Positions 41,446-50,216 of a DNA stretch of 64,000 bases are shown here, in pieces. A program made the translations under genes and the position numbers. The notes beneath the pieces were generated by a model. That model saw nothing but the letters and a program-made list of their open reading frames with translations. It ran no database searches and was not told the origin of the DNA. Where the stretch lies: contig JACKEB010000011.1 of NCBI GenBank assembly GCA_020633205.1, forward strand, positions 843,501 to 907,500. Reading direction: 5' to 3'. Position 1 is the stretch's first letter; each line of letters opens with the position of its first letter. Origin of the DNA: Polyangiaceae bacterium. GTDB taxonomy: Bacteria; Myxococcota_A; Polyangia; Polyangiales; Polyangiaceae.

Positions 41446-41883
41446 GTGGGTACCGCCGCACCTCCCCCCCAGAATCCGTTTCAGGCACCTATCGATGAAC
41501 CTCGTGCGCCCCGGGTCTTGACCCTGACCGTCGAACACTGCGTCGCGTTGCTCGGTGCTCTGCTCGGGGTTGGGGCAGCTATCCAGTCCCTCTACGCGTT
41601 TCTCGAGCTTCGTATAGCGGTCGCGACTCAATTGGACCTGGCGCCGCTGAGCGCACGGCCCTTCATGTACGCCACGTTTCCACTGGTTGTCCTGGGAGCC
41701 ACCGTGGTCGGGCTGGGGGTGGGGACGCTGCTGTTGAATCGCGAGCGCGTGCGCGCGGCGCGCAGAGTCTGGGTGGTGATGAGTTTGCTTGCCGTCGCGC
41801 TCCTGGTCAGCAACTGGTACGGCATCGACTTCATGACGGACCCGAGCAACTTCGTCGTGTTTCTGCGTGGTAGCACGATATAA
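41446..41883 (+). CDS. Small multi-pass membrane protein
   Basis: About 145 residues from GTG 41446; starts further upstream lack protein-like composition. A Pro-rich N terminus (PPPQNPFQAPIDEPRAPR) is followed by three hydrophobic segments (VALLGALLGVGAAIQSLYAF, ATFPLVVLGATVVGLGVGTLLL, WVVMSLLAVALLVSNWY). No family is recognised. It is divergent from the zinc metallopeptidase at 40393-41241. Probably an inner-membrane protein. Confidence 0.65.
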   Translation: MGTAAPPPQNPFQAPIDEPRAPRVLTLTVEHCVALLGALLGVGAAIQSLYAFLELRIAVATQLDLAPLSARPFMYATFPLVVLGATVVGLGVGTLLLNRERVRAARRVWVVMSLLAVALLVSNWYGIDFMTDPSNFVVFLRGSTI

Positions 41884-42021
41884 CCAGGCGGATATTCCAG
41901 CCTTGTCACCACGCCATTCAGCGACGTGGCGGTATGCTACGTTCGGTTTTGCCGAACTAGCCTAAACTAGTATTTCTTCATGGCGGGTGGGGAGGCCGGT
42001 TACTAGGCTTTCCTCCACCTC

Positions 42022-42636
42022 ATGGAAGCGATCTACCACTCATCTTTGCAGTCTAACGGAGTGCGTAGCCGTATCCGGGAGGCAACTCGGGTTGCGCACG
42101 CGCGGCTAGAGCTACACGTCGGTTTGTCCAATGACCGCTTCGAGCGGAAGCGCTATGTGCGCTTCCTCGAGCGGATGTGGGGCTTCCAGTATCCGCTTGA
42201 AGAGCGCCTGGCGGCCTTTCCGCGGCTCCGCACGGTGTTGCCGGATGTGCCGCTGCGCGCCCGCGCCAAGCTCGCTCGGGAAGACCTGCGAGTGCTTGCG
42301 CCTGATACCCAGCTTTCGATCTGCAGCGACCTGCCGCAGACCGACACGCTACCTCGAGCACTTGGTGTCCTGTACGTGCTCGAAGGGGCCACCCTTGGAG
42401 GGCGCTCGTTGCTGAAAGCGCTCGAGGTTTTTCCAGAGGAAACGGAAGGCGTGGGGAGGTACTTGCGCGGCTACGGTCCGCAGACCAGCTATCGCTGGAA
42501 GCGCTTCCTGAACGCCCTGGAGACGAGCGTGATCAGCGACCCAGATCAGCTGGAGGCGACGCAGGGTGCGGTCGACGCGTTCTCTCGGCTCGAAGCTTGG
42601 TTTGAGCAGGGAGCAGGTGCCCGGGATGGACACTGA
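42022..42636 (+). CDS. bphO: Heme oxygenase (biliverdin-forming)
   Basis: 204 residues. RVAHARLELH places the proximal heme ligand His26, and GVLYVLEGATLGGRSLL is the distal-helix glycine motif of the family. It opens heme to biliverdin IX-alpha, with iron and CO released, using electrons from a reductase or ferredoxin. Its last 11 bases overlap the start of bphP, so the chromophore-maker and its photoreceptor are translationally coupled. The upstream 137 bases hold the probable promoter. Cytosolic. Confidence 0.93.
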   Translation: MEAIYHSSLQSNGVRSRIREATRVAHARLELHVGLSNDRFERKRYVRFLERMWGFQYPLEERLAAFPRLRTVLPDVPLRARAKLAREDLRVLAPDTQLSICSDLPQTDTLPRALGVLYVLEGATLGGRSLLKALEVFPEETEGVGRYLRGYGPQTSYRWKRFLNALETSVISDPDQLEATQGAVDAFSRLEAWFEQGAGARDGH

Positions 42637-44908
42637 AGCGCTACGCCGATACTGCGACACGGAGCCGGTACACTTCATTGGTGCGATCCAGCCTCATGGA
42701 GTGCTGCTGGCCCTGAACTCCGTGACGCTGGTGGTCGAGCGAGTCTCCCTGAACGCCCAGCAGCAACTTCAGCGTGAGCTGAACGAGATCATCGGTGTTC
42801 CGGTGAGCGCTTTGGTGACCGCTGACACCTACTCGCGGTTGCAGCGCCGGGTGCTGGAGGGCCTCGGGGATGCGATTCGGCACCTGGGAGTTGACCGCTT
42901 CGGCACGGACAAGGACTTCGACATTCTGCTGCATCAGTGTGGCGACGTGGTGCTGCTCGAAGCCGAGCTTGCCCAAGGGAGAAACCTGATCGCCCTCGAG
43001 TTCGCAGAGCAGCTACACGAGAGCCTAGTGCGCTGCGAGAAGGCGCAGAGTATTCAATGCCTTGCGGAAACCGTCGTTGCCGACGTTCGTCGCCTCACAG
43101 GCTACGACCGCGTCATGGTGTACCGCTTCGCAGAAGACGGCGCCGGACACGTCATTTCCGAAGCCATGGGCGACAACTTGCAGCTCGAGAGCTTCCTCGA
43201 TCTGCACTACCCAGCCACTGACATTCCCGAGCCCGCGCGGCGGGTGATGCTCTTGAAGCGATCCCGAGTCATCGTCGACGTCGACGCCCCCGCCTCACCC
43301 GTCTGCCCGGCGACGAACGCGGCGACAGGCGCGCTGGATCTCACGTACGCCGAGCTGCGGGCGGCCGCCCCAGTTCACCTCGAGTACCTGCGCAATATGG
43401 GAGTGACCGCGAGTCTCAGCCTGTCCATCGTGGTGAGTGGGCGGCTCTGGGGGCTGATCGCGTGCCATCACTATTCAGGGTCCAGGCGGCTCTCCTATGA
43501 TGCACGGCTTGCGTGCGAAGTGCTCTCACGCACGGTGTCGCTCCACGTGGAGCGACAGCTCAAGCGGCGCGAGCTCGAGATCAAGGAGCAAGCGACCAGC
43601 ACGCGACTGTTGTTGGTTGAGGCGCTCAAGGGCGAGACCAAAGACCCCCTCCAGGCGCTGCTGAACGGCGGGGAGAAGCTCGCGGAGTATGTCGACTCTA
43701 CTGGTTTTGCGATCGTCGGGAGCCACCCCGGGAGCTGGGGCGAGTGTCCAGAGCCCGCGCTGCTGCGGCGCTTCGTCAGCTGGTTGAATGCCCAGAACGT
43801 GCTGGATGTGTGGGCGACCGACTGCGTGGGTGAAGCGGGGTTCCAAGGTGCCGAGGACGTGACGGCGATCGCTAGTGGGCTCTTGGCGTTGCCCTTGACC
43901 GATACCGGTACGGAGTGGTTGATTTGGTTCCGAGCGGAACAAGTGCGCGCGGTGAAGTGGGCAGGCCGGCCCGACGAGGCCTATACGGTCGACCCGGAGA
44001 CCCAGCGCATCTCCCCTCGCAAGAGCTTTGCGGAGTGGAGCGAGAATGTGCGCGGTCGGAGCGTTGCGTGGGACCCCGAGGAGTTGCATTCTGTCCGACG
44101 CCTCAGGCAAGCGTTCGTCGAGATCACCTATCGGCGCCTGCGCCAGCTGGATCGCTTGAACGATCGCCTCAGGCAGGTGAACCAGGAGCTCGACGCGTTC
44201 GCGCACGTTGCTTCACATGATCTGAAGGCACCGCTGCGCACCATGCGCTACTGCGCTCAGTGGGTGCTGGAAGATCACGGCGAGCACCTGCCCGACGAGG
44301 GAAAGCAACGGCTGTTCCAGCTATTGAGCATCTCCGACCGCATGCACGGCCTCCTGGACTCCCTGGTGGCCTTTTCCGAGTCGGGGCGACGGGTGATGCA
44401 CCTTGAAGAAGTGGCTATCGCCGACGTCGTGCGTGAAGCAAAGGAGGAGCTTGGAGCTGCCATCATCGCCAGCAACGCGGAGGTACAGCTCGATGTGCAG
44501 CTACCTCTCGTCTACGGCGATCGCACCATGCTGCGCGAGGTGTTCCAGAATCTGATCTCGAACGCACTGAAGTACACCGACGCCAGCGGGCCGCTGATCC
44601 AGATTGGCGTACTACCCAGCAGCGGACTTTCGCCCACCATTTACGTCAAGGACAACGGGATCGGGATCCCCAAGGAAAGACTCAAGGATGTGTTCACGGT
44701 CTTTCGGCGCCTCCACCCCGACGGGGCTTACCAGGGAGGCAGAGGCATCGGGCTGGCGATTGCGCAGAACCTCGTGTCCAGACATGGCGGCCGAATTTGG
44801 GTGGAGTCCACTCCCGGAGAGGGGACCACGTTCCTCTTCACGCTCTCCGGAGGCAGTGGAGATTCTGCTACGGGCGACTTCGACGCTCAGGCGGACTCCG
44901 AGAGCTGA
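42626..44908 (+). CDS. bphP: Bacteriophytochrome histidine kinase
   Basis: 760 residues from ATG 42626. PAS (~1-115) with N-terminal Cys10 (YCDTEPVHF) for biliverdin attachment; GAF (~130-300) with the chromophore-contact DIP (Asp199); PHY (~310-500) with the PRKSF tongue motif (464-468). HisKA has phosphoacceptor His531 in SHDLKAPL. HATPase_c has NLISNALKYT, DNGIGI and GRGIGLAIAQ. No receiver domain is fused and none lies nearby. It should switch between red and far-red forms and signal to an unlinked response regulator. Confidence 0.96.
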   Translation: MDTEALRRYCDTEPVHFIGAIQPHGVLLALNSVTLVVERVSLNAQQQLQRELNEIIGVPVSALVTADTYSRLQRRVLEGLGDAIRHLGVDRFGTDKDFDILLHQCGDVVLLEAELAQGRNLIALEFAEQLHESLVRCEKAQSIQCLAETVVADVRRLTGYDRVMVYRFAEDGAGHVISEAMGDNLQLESFLDLHYPATDIPEPARRVMLLKRSRVIVDVDAPASPVCPATNAATGALDLTYAELRAAAPVHLEYLRNMGVTASLSLSIVVSGRLWGLIACHHYSGSRRLSYDARLACEVLSRTVSLHVERQLKRRELEIKEQATSTRLLLVEALKGETKDPLQALLNGGEKLAEYVDSTGFAIVGSHPGSWGECPEPALLRRFVSWLNAQNVLDVWATDCVGEAGFQGAEDVTAIASGLLALPLTDTGTEWLIWFRAEQVRAVKWAGRPDEAYTVDPETQRISPRKSFAEWSENVRGRSVAWDPEELHSVRRLRQAFVEITYRRLRQLDRLNDRLRQVNQELDAFAHVASHDLKAPLRTMRYCAQWVLEDHGEHLPDEGKQRLFQLLSISDRMHGLLDSLVAFSESGRRVMHLEEVAIADVVREAKEELGAAIIASNAEVQLDVQLPLVYGDRTMLREVFQNLISNALKYTDASGPLIQIGVLPSSGLSPTIYVKDNGIGIPKERLKDVFTVFRRLHPDGAYQGGRGIGLAIAQNLVSRHGGRIWVESTPGEGTTFLFTLSGGSGDSATGDFDAQADSES

Positions 44909-45765
44909 ACCGGTGTCCGCTTGAGCAGCGCCAGTGCGTGCAGGATGCGCTCGTTCAGGCTCGTTCGCTCCCAGTAGAAGGCGTCCACGGAGATCACGTT
45001 CGGCAGCTCCTCAACCAGCTTCAGCTGACGCGCCGCGAGTTCGTGGCGGATTCCAGCTTCAGGGGCGAAAACCAAGCACTCGGCGTCCTTCGCCAAAGCC
45101 AGCGACGCCGGGATGTCATCCGTTTCCCCGAGGATGTTCAGTTCATGCAGCTCGTGGCGCAGGATGTAGTCGTCTGCGGCGCGCCGTAGGGCCGTGTCAC
45201 GAGCTGGCAAGAGCACACCCTGGGGGTGTTCCACTCCGGCGCCGACCACGGCAACCACTTGCGTGGTGGTGAGCGGGTCGGTGACGAAGCCACGCTCGGT
45301 CGCACCCAACGGAAGCTGATCCGTGATGGCCACATCGACATCACCCCGTTGGATCGCGGCTTCCAAGTCCTCCCCCGGCTGTACCCGCAGCACGGTGCGT
45401 AGTCCCCCGACTCCGAAGATCGGCCGAAAGTAGTCAGCCGCAACTGCGCGTGAGACGGAGTTCGCGACGCCGACTCGCAGCACCGCGTGCTCTGTCTGTC
45501 CTGAGTATTGCTCCACCAGCGCGCTGGCCGCGCTGAACATGCGGCGACTCACGGAGAACGTGGTGCGGCCCTCCTGGGTGAGTTCGAGACGGTTTCCCCG
45601 GCGCGCGAACAGCTTCACGCCCAGGGTCGACTCCAGCTGCTTCACTTGCTCGCTCACCGTCGGCTTGGTGATGCGCAGGCGCTCCGCCGCACGCGCGATG
45701 GAGCCTTCCTCCGCCACGATGTGGAAGTAGAACAGGTGGTTGAAGTTCAGTCGTTCCAGGGACAT
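44887..45765 (-). CDS. LysR-family regulator, NhaR-like
   Basis: 292 residues from ATG 45765. The winged HTH (LNFNHLFYFHIVAEEGSIARAA...TKPTVSEQVKQLE, residues ~3-50) closely resembles NhaR's LNxxHLYYF start. The effector domain follows (~92-292; LRVGVANSV, DVDVAITDQLPLG). NhaR-type regulators respond to Na+ or pH; the ligand here is unknown. The 3' end overlaps the bphP 3' end by 22 bases on the opposite strand, so the two may affect each other's transcription. Target genes are not evident. Confidence 0.9.
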   Translation of the reverse strand: MSLERLNFNHLFYFHIVAEEGSIARAAERLRITKPTVSEQVKQLESTLGVKLFARRGNRLELTQEGRTTFSVSRRMFSAASALVEQYSGQTEHAVLRVGVANSVSRAVAADYFRPIFGVGGLRTVLRVQPGEDLEAAIQRGDVDVAITDQLPLGATERGFVTDPLTTTQVVAVVGAGVEHPQGVLLPARDTALRRAADDYILRHELHELNILGETDDIPASLALAKDAECLVFAPEAGIRHELAARQLKLVEELPNVISVDAFYWERTSLNERILHALALLKRTPVQLSESA

Positions 45766-45879
45766 CGGGAGACTGATTTGCAACCGGCGTGCCCGCCCAA
45801 GACTGAATGATCTCGAGGGCTTGACGTGCCTGAGGCATTCCGGCGTGTTGCGATTTGCCTCGCGTGAGACAGCCCTTGC

Positions 45880-45971
45880 TGCCTCCCCCCGGCTCGCTCG
45901 GCTCCTCGCTGCGCCGCCCCCTCCCGGCGCCGGCGCGTCTCGCTACCGCTCGCGCGCGCGGGCGGAGGGGG
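45880..45971. repeat. Dispersed GC-rich palindromic element, copy 1
   Basis: Starts with TGCCTCCCCCCGG and ends in GGGCGGAGGGGG. The 56-base core 45916-45971 matches the reverse complement of 50217-50271 apart from one small substitution/indel. The outer CCCCCTCC and GGAGGGGG arms can pair. It begins 11 bases after the stop of the GST gene on the minus strand. Confidence 0.8.
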
Positions 45972-45982
45972 ACTACATCTGG

Positions 45983-46636
45983 CTACTCAATCGCCGCGTC
46001 GTACTTCGGGATGGCGACGCTCTCCGCCGCGAGCTTCTCCCACTCGGCGACGATGGGGTGCTCCCACATCGTGCGGCAGTACTCCACTGCGTCACCGGAC
46101 AGCTCGATGCCGTAGGTGCGGAAGCGTGTTACCACGGGGAAGTACATGCAGTCGGCGATGGTGAAGTGGCCGAAGAGGTATGGCCCACCGAGGCTCTGCA
46201 GCGACGCACTCCAGACTTCACTGACGCGCGCGACCTCTTTGAGGGCTTCAGCGCTCGGCTTGAAAGCCTTGGCGCGCGCTCGCCCGTTCATCCCGAGTTC
46301 GTTGCGCAGAGCGGGGAAGCCGCCGAGCATCTCGCAGCTGATGGCGCGTGCGCGCGCCCGCTGAGCGCGGTCTTCGGGCCACAGCTTCGCGTCTGGCGCC
46401 AGCTCGTTCACGTACTCACAGATGGCGAGGCTCTCGTGCACGCTGAGGCTGCCGTCGATCAGCACCGGCACCTTCCCAGCGCCGGAGAACTGCAACACCT
46501 TGTCGTGCCATGCGGGGTCGACGAACAAATCAATGAGGTGCGTCTTGAAAGGCAACCCACTGTACTTGAGCGCCAACCAAGGCCTCACCGACCAAGAGCT
46601 GTAGTTGAGGGGCCCAACAACCAGACGCAAGGACAT
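45983..46636 (-). CDS. Glutathione S-transferase family protein
   Basis: 217 residues. The thioredoxin-fold N-terminal half opens with LVVGPLNYSSWSVRPWLAL (the Ser/Tyr active-site region) and has GKVPVLIDGS and SVHESLAICEYV, the cis-Pro and Glu-Ser glutathione-binding motifs. The C-terminal half is the all-helical GST domain (FGHFTIADCMYFPVV, capping D). It probably conjugates or isomerises small electrophiles. A dispersed GC-rich element lies 11 bases downstream. The start is 27 bases from the methyltransferase stop. Confidence 0.92.
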   Translation of the reverse strand: MSLRLVVGPLNYSSWSVRPWLALKYSGLPFKTHLIDLFVDPAWHDKVLQFSGAGKVPVLIDGSLSVHESLAICEYVNELAPDAKLWPEDRAQRARARAISCEMLGGFPALRNELGMNGRARAKAFKPSAEALKEVARVSEVWSASLQSLGGPYLFGHFTIADCMYFPVVTRFRTYGIELSGDAVEYCRTMWEHPIVAEWEKLAAESVAIPKYDAAIE

Positions 46637-46663
46637 GCGCCGGAGGCTACCAATGTCGTCGAG

Positions 46664-47452
46664 CTAGGCAAGACTTGCGGAGGGCTTGCCCACCAAGTAC
46701 GGCACACGCAGCGGCCCTGCTTTCAGTGAACCGACTTCGAACGTGTAGTCCCCGGGCAGGTTCAGGCCACTGACCAGCTCCTTGAGTTCGCCTTCGGAGT
46801 AGACCCGTAGTCCGCTCACCAGGCCATCCCACCAGATCATCCACGGCAAGAGCGGAATCAGGTAGGTAAAGAGCAGCCGCGAGAGCCGGAACGGCTTCAC
46901 GAATGGCGTTACCAGCAGGCAGGCCAGGAAGATGAACGGGGAGGTCAAGACGTGAAGCGCGGATCGCGACGTCATCTCGAGCACCGCGATGGGCGCACGG
47001 GCGTCAACGGCGGACTGCAGGATGCCTGCTGCCATTGCCGGGGGGAAATGATGGAAGCCGTTGATGATGGTGCGCGCGCCCACGAGCTCGTTCGGGACCT
47101 CCAGGGCGTTAACCGAGGCTCGCTCGAATTTCAGCCGATCGGATCGATCCGCCGCGCGTTCCAACGCGGCCAGGTTAGGATGCAGGTCCGTACACGTGAC
47201 ACTCACATCGGGCAGACTTTCCAGCAGCACCGGCCACGGCCCGGCCGCCCCGGAGCACAGGTCGACGACACGCTTGCGCCCATCGCCGTCTGCGGGGACC
47301 ATCTCGAGAGCGCGGCTGATGGGCTCAGCCAGCGTGGAAACCGGCCCTTTCGCCGTTCCCTCGATGAACGCCAGGTACTCGACCCCGCATTGACGCAGCA
47401 CCCCGGGCACCCAAGTCAGGTCGAAGAACTCGAATAGCTGAATGCGTCCCAC
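46664..47452 (-). CDS. Class I SAM-dependent methyltransferase with membrane segments
   Basis: 262 residues from GTG 47452, with GGGGGTGAG just upstream; a longer upstream frame is rejected. Motif I is VVDLCSGAAGPWPVL and the acidic loop after it is TCTDLHPN (~80-110). The C-terminal part has two or three hydrophobic helices (FIFLACLLVTPFV, LLFTYLIPLLPWMIWW), so the enzyme is likely membrane-associated and may methylate a lipid or membrane compound. It has no close family I recognise beyond the Rossmann-fold class. It heads a possible two-gene unit with GST. Confidence 0.82.
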   Translation of the reverse strand: MGRIQLFEFFDLTWVPGVLRQCGVEYLAFIEGTAKGPVSTLAEPISRALEMVPADGDGRKRVVDLCSGAAGPWPVLLESLPDVSVTCTDLHPNLAALERAADRSDRLKFERASVNALEVPNELVGARTIINGFHHFPPAMAAGILQSAVDARAPIAVLEMTSRSALHVLTSPFIFLACLLVTPFVKPFRLSRLLFTYLIPLLPWMIWWDGLVSGLRVYSEGELKELVSGLNLPGDYTFEVGSLKAGPLRVPYLVGKPSASLA

Positions 47453-47643
47453 CTCACCCCCAAAAAATCTGGATGTTCCGTGTGCTGACCAGAGCAGGCT
47501 AGCAAACGCTGCGCTCAAGAGAACCCGACAAGCTGTCGCGGGCGACCTGTGGAAACTATGAGGCGTTATTGCCGCGCGGATTGATGGGTCGCGTTTCCGC
47601 GTCGATGGTGTGAGGCGTTCATGATGCAGTGGTCTTTGTTGTG

Positions 47644-48369
47644 ATGCAGTGGACTGGACGTCAAAGCCGGATCTTGAGCTGTCCAAACTGTGGGGCACCG
47701 CTGCGCTGGCGAGGTCCCGCGCAAGTGATCGAGTGTTCGTACTGTCGAGCGCACATCGTCACCGAGACTCAGTCGCTGACTCAGGCGCCCTCGACGGCGG
47801 TCGGCACCAAGCCGGAAGATCAGCCGCTGGCGTTGATCTTCGCCATCTCAGCGCTCGTGGTGCTGTCTGGCATCGGCTTAGCGATCTTCACCATCACCAG
47901 CGGGGCAGGCGGGCACGTCGCGGCACAAGAGATCGAAGTGGCCGACCTGCACGCCATTCAGCTGGAGCAGTCCCGCGATCAATTCGTGGCCAAGCACGGC
48001 GGGGCGAACCGCGGCCGGTGCGTCTCGATGAAAGTGGAGAAGCCGAGCTGGTTCGTCACCTTCTGTTGGAACCCTGCAGAATCGGACCACGTCACGAACT
48101 TGACTACCAACCCCTCAGCCGCCGACTCAGAGCTCCCGCCAGAGGTGCTCAAGCGAGCTCGTGCGGTGTTTGGCGACCGGCTCACCAAGGACGCGATGGG
48201 CTGGAGCTACTGGGGGCGCGGAGTCTCGTTTCTCATCCACGACTCGTCCCTCACGCTCAGCCTGAACATCGGCTCGGAGTCGGAGGCGCGCCTCGACGAG
48301 TTCTGGCCCGTGCTACTTCATGTGGCTTTCGGCGAGCCGTTGAAGGACGGGCAAAGCTTCGAACCCTGA
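47644..48369 (+). CDS. Zinc-ribbon single-pass membrane protein
   Basis: 241 residues from ATG 47644. The zinc ribbon (LSCPNCGAPL and IECSYCRAHI, ~12-37) is followed by one membrane helix (~60-85, LIFAISALVVLSGIGLAIF) and a ~155-residue outer domain with two Cys (RGRCVSMKV, FVTFCWNP). Similar in plan to the gene at 6753-7664. An 11-base direct repeat (TGATGCAGTGG) lies at 47622 and 47642, duplicating the start region and making a six-codon frame overlapping the ATG as TGATG. Function unknown. Confidence 0.75.
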   Translation: MQWTGRQSRILSCPNCGAPLRWRGPAQVIECSYCRAHIVTETQSLTQAPSTAVGTKPEDQPLALIFAISALVVLSGIGLAIFTITSGAGGHVAAQEIEVADLHAIQLEQSRDQFVAKHGGANRGRCVSMKVEKPSWFVTFCWNPAESDHVTNLTTNPSAADSELPPEVLKRARAVFGDRLTKDAMGWSYWGRGVSFLIHDSSLTLSLNIGSESEARLDEFWPVLLHVAFGEPLKDGQSFEP

Positions 48370-48403
48370 CCCAAGCAGCGCCTGGGCGCGGTGTCCGACA
48401 GCC

Positions 48404-49336
48404 ATGTGCCCCTCAGCCTGCCGCGCCGCACGCATCGGAGCAGCCACGCTACCGCTCCTTGCCTGCTCTCCCGCGGTTGGGGGTGAGAGAGCAACGGCAC
48501 AATCTGTCATTCCCCTGGAAGCGCCGGGCGACGCGCAATCCCATGAAAGTGCCGCAAGCCACGTCTACGGTTTGGCATGGGCCACGCCGGAGCTCCGCCC
48601 AAGCCCAGCGTCCGCCGTGGACTACTTCGGCCTGACCGCGAAGAAGCTGCACTTGGAGTGCACCCAAGGCGACCGCTTCAGCGTCCGTGTGGGTGACGAA
48701 GCCGAATATATCACGCTGGACGCCACCGCCACCAACGGTCCCCGGGAGTCATCCTCCGTACCGCTTTGTAACCGCACGGATTCAAGAGCGGACACCCTGC
48801 TCGAACCCATAGTAGTCGCCCCAAACGGCGAACGCCTGGCGCAGCATGCGTTCTCCGAGCCGGGAGCCGAGGCATTCACCGCCGCAGCGGACCCAACATC
48901 ACTCACGAGCTGGTGGCGCCACGCCGACCCCGACTTCATCAAGACCCGTCGCGTGAAGGTGCTCGCCATCGAATCCGCCGCGTGGACCTTCGTGGCGGAC
49001 CCGCTCGACGAAACCATCTGGCGCTTCGACCTCGCCAACCGCCGCGCAACGTTGCTGCTAGAGGATGCTGCGTGTGTCCGCGGCGTGCAGGCTACTCACT
49101 CCGCAGAGCGCGCTCTGGTGTGGTGCGACGGAGGCGACGACCTCACGCCGTGGGCGTTCTTGATCGATCTGACGGATCGCACCACGACCCTGATTGAAGG
49201 CGGCCGCGAGTTGCTCCTGATGCCCGATGGAACGGTGATCGGAGTCGTACCCATGATGGACGCCGACAATCGCGCCTACGAGACGATCGCCATCCTGCAG
49301 GCCAGCGCGACCGAGGTCAGCCGATGGCGCGGCTGA
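48404..49336 (+). CDS. Lipoprotein, hypothetical beta-propeller-like
   Basis: 310 residues from ATG 48404. The N terminus MCPSACRAARIGAATLPLLAC carries a lipobox (LLAC|SPAV). The mature part is beta-rich with repeating hydrophobic strands (VLAIESAAWTFVADPLDETI, ALVWCDGGDDLTPWAFLIDL) resembling a propeller, with several Cys. No family is recognised. It follows the zinc-ribbon gene by 34 bases and may be co-transcribed. It converges on the DUF559 gene, overlapping its end by 20 bases. Confidence 0.7.
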   Translation: MCPSACRAARIGAATLPLLACSPAVGGERATAQSVIPLEAPGDAQSHESAASHVYGLAWATPELRPSPASAVDYFGLTAKKLHLECTQGDRFSVRVGDEAEYITLDATATNGPRESSSVPLCNRTDSRADTLLEPIVVAPNGERLAQHAFSEPGAEAFTAAADPTSLTSWWRHADPDFIKTRRVKVLAIESAAWTFVADPLDETIWRFDLANRRATLLLEDAACVRGVQATHSAERALVWCDGGDDLTPWAFLIDLTDRTTTLIEGGRELLLMPDGTVIGVVPMMDADNRAYETIAILQASATEVSRWRG

Positions 49337-49688
49337 TGGCGAGCAACACCTGCTCCAGCGACTGCCGCACGTCTGTGTTCGAGAAGCGCAGCGTGCGGTA
49401 GCCCAGGCGAGCCAAGAACGCATCCCGACGGGCGTCAGCGGCTTGGAGATGCTGATGAGTTGCGCCATCGAGCTCGACGATGAGCTTGATGTCCCGCGCG
49501 ACGAAGTCGCAGATGTAGCGGCGCCCGAGCACGACCTGCCGCCGGAACGTGACGCCCAGCTGAGCGCGGCGCAGGTAGAGCCAGAGCAAAGCCTCGGTTG
49601 GCGTGGGGTGGCGACGCAGCCAGTAGGCGCGGGTCTCGAGATCAGCGCGGCGCGCCGCGCGTTGGTGGAGTGTTGCGTGGTTTGGCAT
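49317..49688 (-). CDS. DUF559 (Vsr-like endonuclease fold) protein
   Basis: 123 residues from ATG 49688; the upstream in-frame extension is rejected. The DUF559 pattern is clear: PTPTEALLWLYLRRAQLGVTFRRQ, then RRYICDFVARDIKLIVELDGATH, with Asp, Glu and Asp (DF, VELD) where Vsr/MutH-like nucleases place metal ligands. Such small proteins are widespread and may nick or bind DNA; activity is unproven. Its leader holds a 19-bp inverted repeat, and GC-rich tandem repeats lie beyond it. The 3' end overlaps a convergent lipoprotein gene by 20 bases. Confidence 0.85.
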   Translation of the reverse strand: MPNHATLHQRAARRADLETRAYWLRRHPTPTEALLWLYLRRAQLGVTFRRQVVLGRRYICDFVARDIKLIVELDGATHQHLQAADARRDAFLARLGYRTLRFSNTDVRQSLEQVLLAISRAIG

Positions 49689-49700
49689 GGATTCGCTGGC

Positions 49701-49841
49701 TTCCTGCTCGGGGCTGCCGAGCCGCCGCCCCACGCGCAGAGCGCGTGCCGCGCCCCGCCGCTCAGCGCCTCAACAACACCGCGCGGAAACAGCGCGGCGC
49801 GAGCTGTGCGCGACACAAGGCGCGGCAGCCCCGAGCAGGAA
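49701..49841. repeat. 19-bp inverted repeat ahead of the DUF559 gene
   Basis: TTCCTGCTCGGGGCTGCCG (49701-49719) and its exact reverse complement (49823-49841) enclose ~100 bases that contain further hairpins. On the minus strand it lies 13-150 bases upstream of the DUF559 start, so it would fold in the leader mRNA or act as a DNA cruciform. Confidence 0.85.
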
Positions 49842-49889
49842 GGCGCCGCTGAGCCAGTCAGCAGTCACCAATCGAACCGCGAAGCCCTG

Positions 49890-50140
49890 ACGGAAGCGCC
49901 GCGCGCAGCCGCGCCGCGACCACCCCAAGCTACCCGCCGAACCAAGCCCGCCCAAACCCAACGAAAGCGGCCGCGCGCAGCCGCGCCGCGCCCCCAAGAA
50001 AACCCAAGCAAGCCGAAAGGCAACGGAAGCGGCCGCGCGAAGCCGCGCCGCGGCCACCCCGAGCTACCGACCGAACCAAGCCCGCCGAAAGGCCCCGAAA
50101 GCGGCCGCGCGCGAGCGCGCCGCGATCACCCAAACCCAAC
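49890..50140. repeat. Degenerate tandem repeat, four units
   Basis: Four units of ~60-72 bases, each starting with GAAAGCGGCCGCGCGC-like sequence, continuing AGCCGCGCCGCG, then a C/A-rich spacer (CACCCCAAGC). The core is palindromic. The spacers vary in length, so it is not a CRISPR array. Confidence 0.75.
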
Positions 50141-50216
50141 TGCCGACACCCTGTACACCGCACTCTGGAGAAGCCGTGCGGAAACGTAAAACGACTTAGG
50201 TTACTGAGAGGAGGGG

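Noticed and set aside
49890..50140. Possible CRISPR array
   Set aside because: Units vary in length and sequence, spacers are C/A-rich and repetitive, and no cas genes are near.
49443..50189. 248-codon plus-strand frame through the GC-rich tandem repeats
   Set aside because: Composed of Arg/Pro/Ala repeat translation and antisense of the DUF559 gene; no protein-like features.
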